Shown: in pieces, positions 63,872-64,000 of the stretch | How the letters are laid out: every line of letters begins with the position of its first letter | Position numbering within the stretch: position 1 is the stretch's first letter | Origin: Photobacterium sp. CCB-ST2H9 | Lineage (GTDB): Bacteria; Pseudomonadota; Gammaproteobacteria; Enterobacterales; Vibrionaceae | Length of the DNA: 64,000 nucleotides | Direction of reading: 5' to 3' | NCBI RefSeq assembly: GCF_023151555.2 | Contig: NZ_CP100425.1 | Coordinates: 1,922,001 to 1,986,000, forward strand | Made by a program: the position numbers and the translations under genes | The notes under the pieces: model-generated | The model's database searches: none | Told to the model about the DNA's origin: nothing | Seen by the model: only the letters and a program-made list of their open reading frames with translations

Positions 63872-64000
63872 TCAGGCTTCAGCAATTGTTTGGGTAATGA
63901 GTTTATCGAATATCTCAGACTGCCCCGCTGGAATCAGTTGTCGGTGTGTCGCTCGGCGCTTATCGGCATCATACAATCGCTCAATCAGCCAGCCTGTCAG
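63872..64000 (-). CDS. C-terminal end of an unidentified protein (partial)
   Basis: The minus-strand frame is open to base 64000 and ends at a TGA. The 42 visible residues include LTGWLIERLYDADKRRATH and end QTIAEA. It is too short to assign a family. A hairpin follows the stop, supporting a real gene end. Confidence 0.6.
   Translation of the reverse strand: MTGWLIERLYDADKRRATHRQLIPAGQSEIFDKLITQTIAEA

Noticed and set aside
1..64000. CRISPR arrays, tRNA, rRNA and insertion sequences
   Set aside because: No regularly spaced direct repeats, tRNA-like clover patterns, rRNA stretches or transposase genes were seen.

Overview
The window looks like chromosomal DNA of a marine gammaproteobacterium, most likely Vibrionaceae (Photobacterium or a relative). 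This is inferred from the 367-residue purC under a perfect PurR box, a BCCT osmolyte transporter, a GlyGly-CTERM sorting tail, a cache-type chemoreceptor and a roughly 50% GC housekeeping background. No rRNA, tRNA, CRISPR array or insertion sequence was seen.

Layout. Bases 1-2217 hold the 3' part of a hybrid histidine kinase. Bases 2413-15584 form one tightly packed, often overlapping polysaccharide operon: five GT4-type glycosyltransferases, a Wzx-like flippase, a Wzy-like polymerase/ligase, a hexapeptide acyltransferase, a Wzz/GumC chain-length protein, and a last gene that fuses a GT2 glycosyltransferase to an initiating phosphoglycosyl transferase. A 19-bp perfect palindrome lies just upstream. 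No outer-membrane exporter or tyrosine kinase is present. Bases 15.8-19.6 kb are accessory DNA: an EndoU-type ribonuclease with a C-terminal lamin-tail-like domain, an unrecognised protein with a HEILE motif, and a very AT-rich membrane-anchored protein. Bases 19.7-28.0 kb hold an SDR enzyme, an XRE regulator, a VIT/vWA surface protein, a BCCT transporter, a MarR gene with a 28-bp palindrome paired with a LprI-MliC lysozyme-inhibitor fusion, and an AraC/GyrI regulator.

Bases 28.2-32.0 kb carry the kynurenine pathway of tryptophan breakdown (kynA-kynB-kynU) with a divergent LysR gene. Bases 32-39 kb are a string of small minus-strand genes (GNAT, NUDIX, VOC, PhzF, DJ-1, MFS, nucleotidyltransferase, a DUF6151-like protein, a secreted metzincin-like protease). 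Bases 39.2-44.7 kb hold a type VI secretion-type polymorphic toxin (PAAR-like N-terminus, AHH/HNH nuclease C-terminus). One intact Imm11-like immunity gene follows it, then two paralogues each broken by a single lesion.

Bases 45-50.1 kb are a TetR-controlled RND efflux operon without an outer-membrane factor. Bases 50.4-57.3 kb hold small accessory genes: a beta/gamma-crystallin-like protein, ACT and GNAT proteins, a TPR protein, two very small membrane proteins, an EamA exporter, an O-methyltransferase, a lipoprotein, and a TetR/small-membrane-protein pair sharing twin operators. The right end has a UvrD-like helicase, purC, a chemoreceptor, a GNAT gene and the 3' end of a further minus-strand gene.

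The best candidates for new biology are the toxin with its decaying immunity array, the EndoU-lamin-tail protein with its AT-rich neighbours, and the GT2-phosphoglycosyl transferase fusion.
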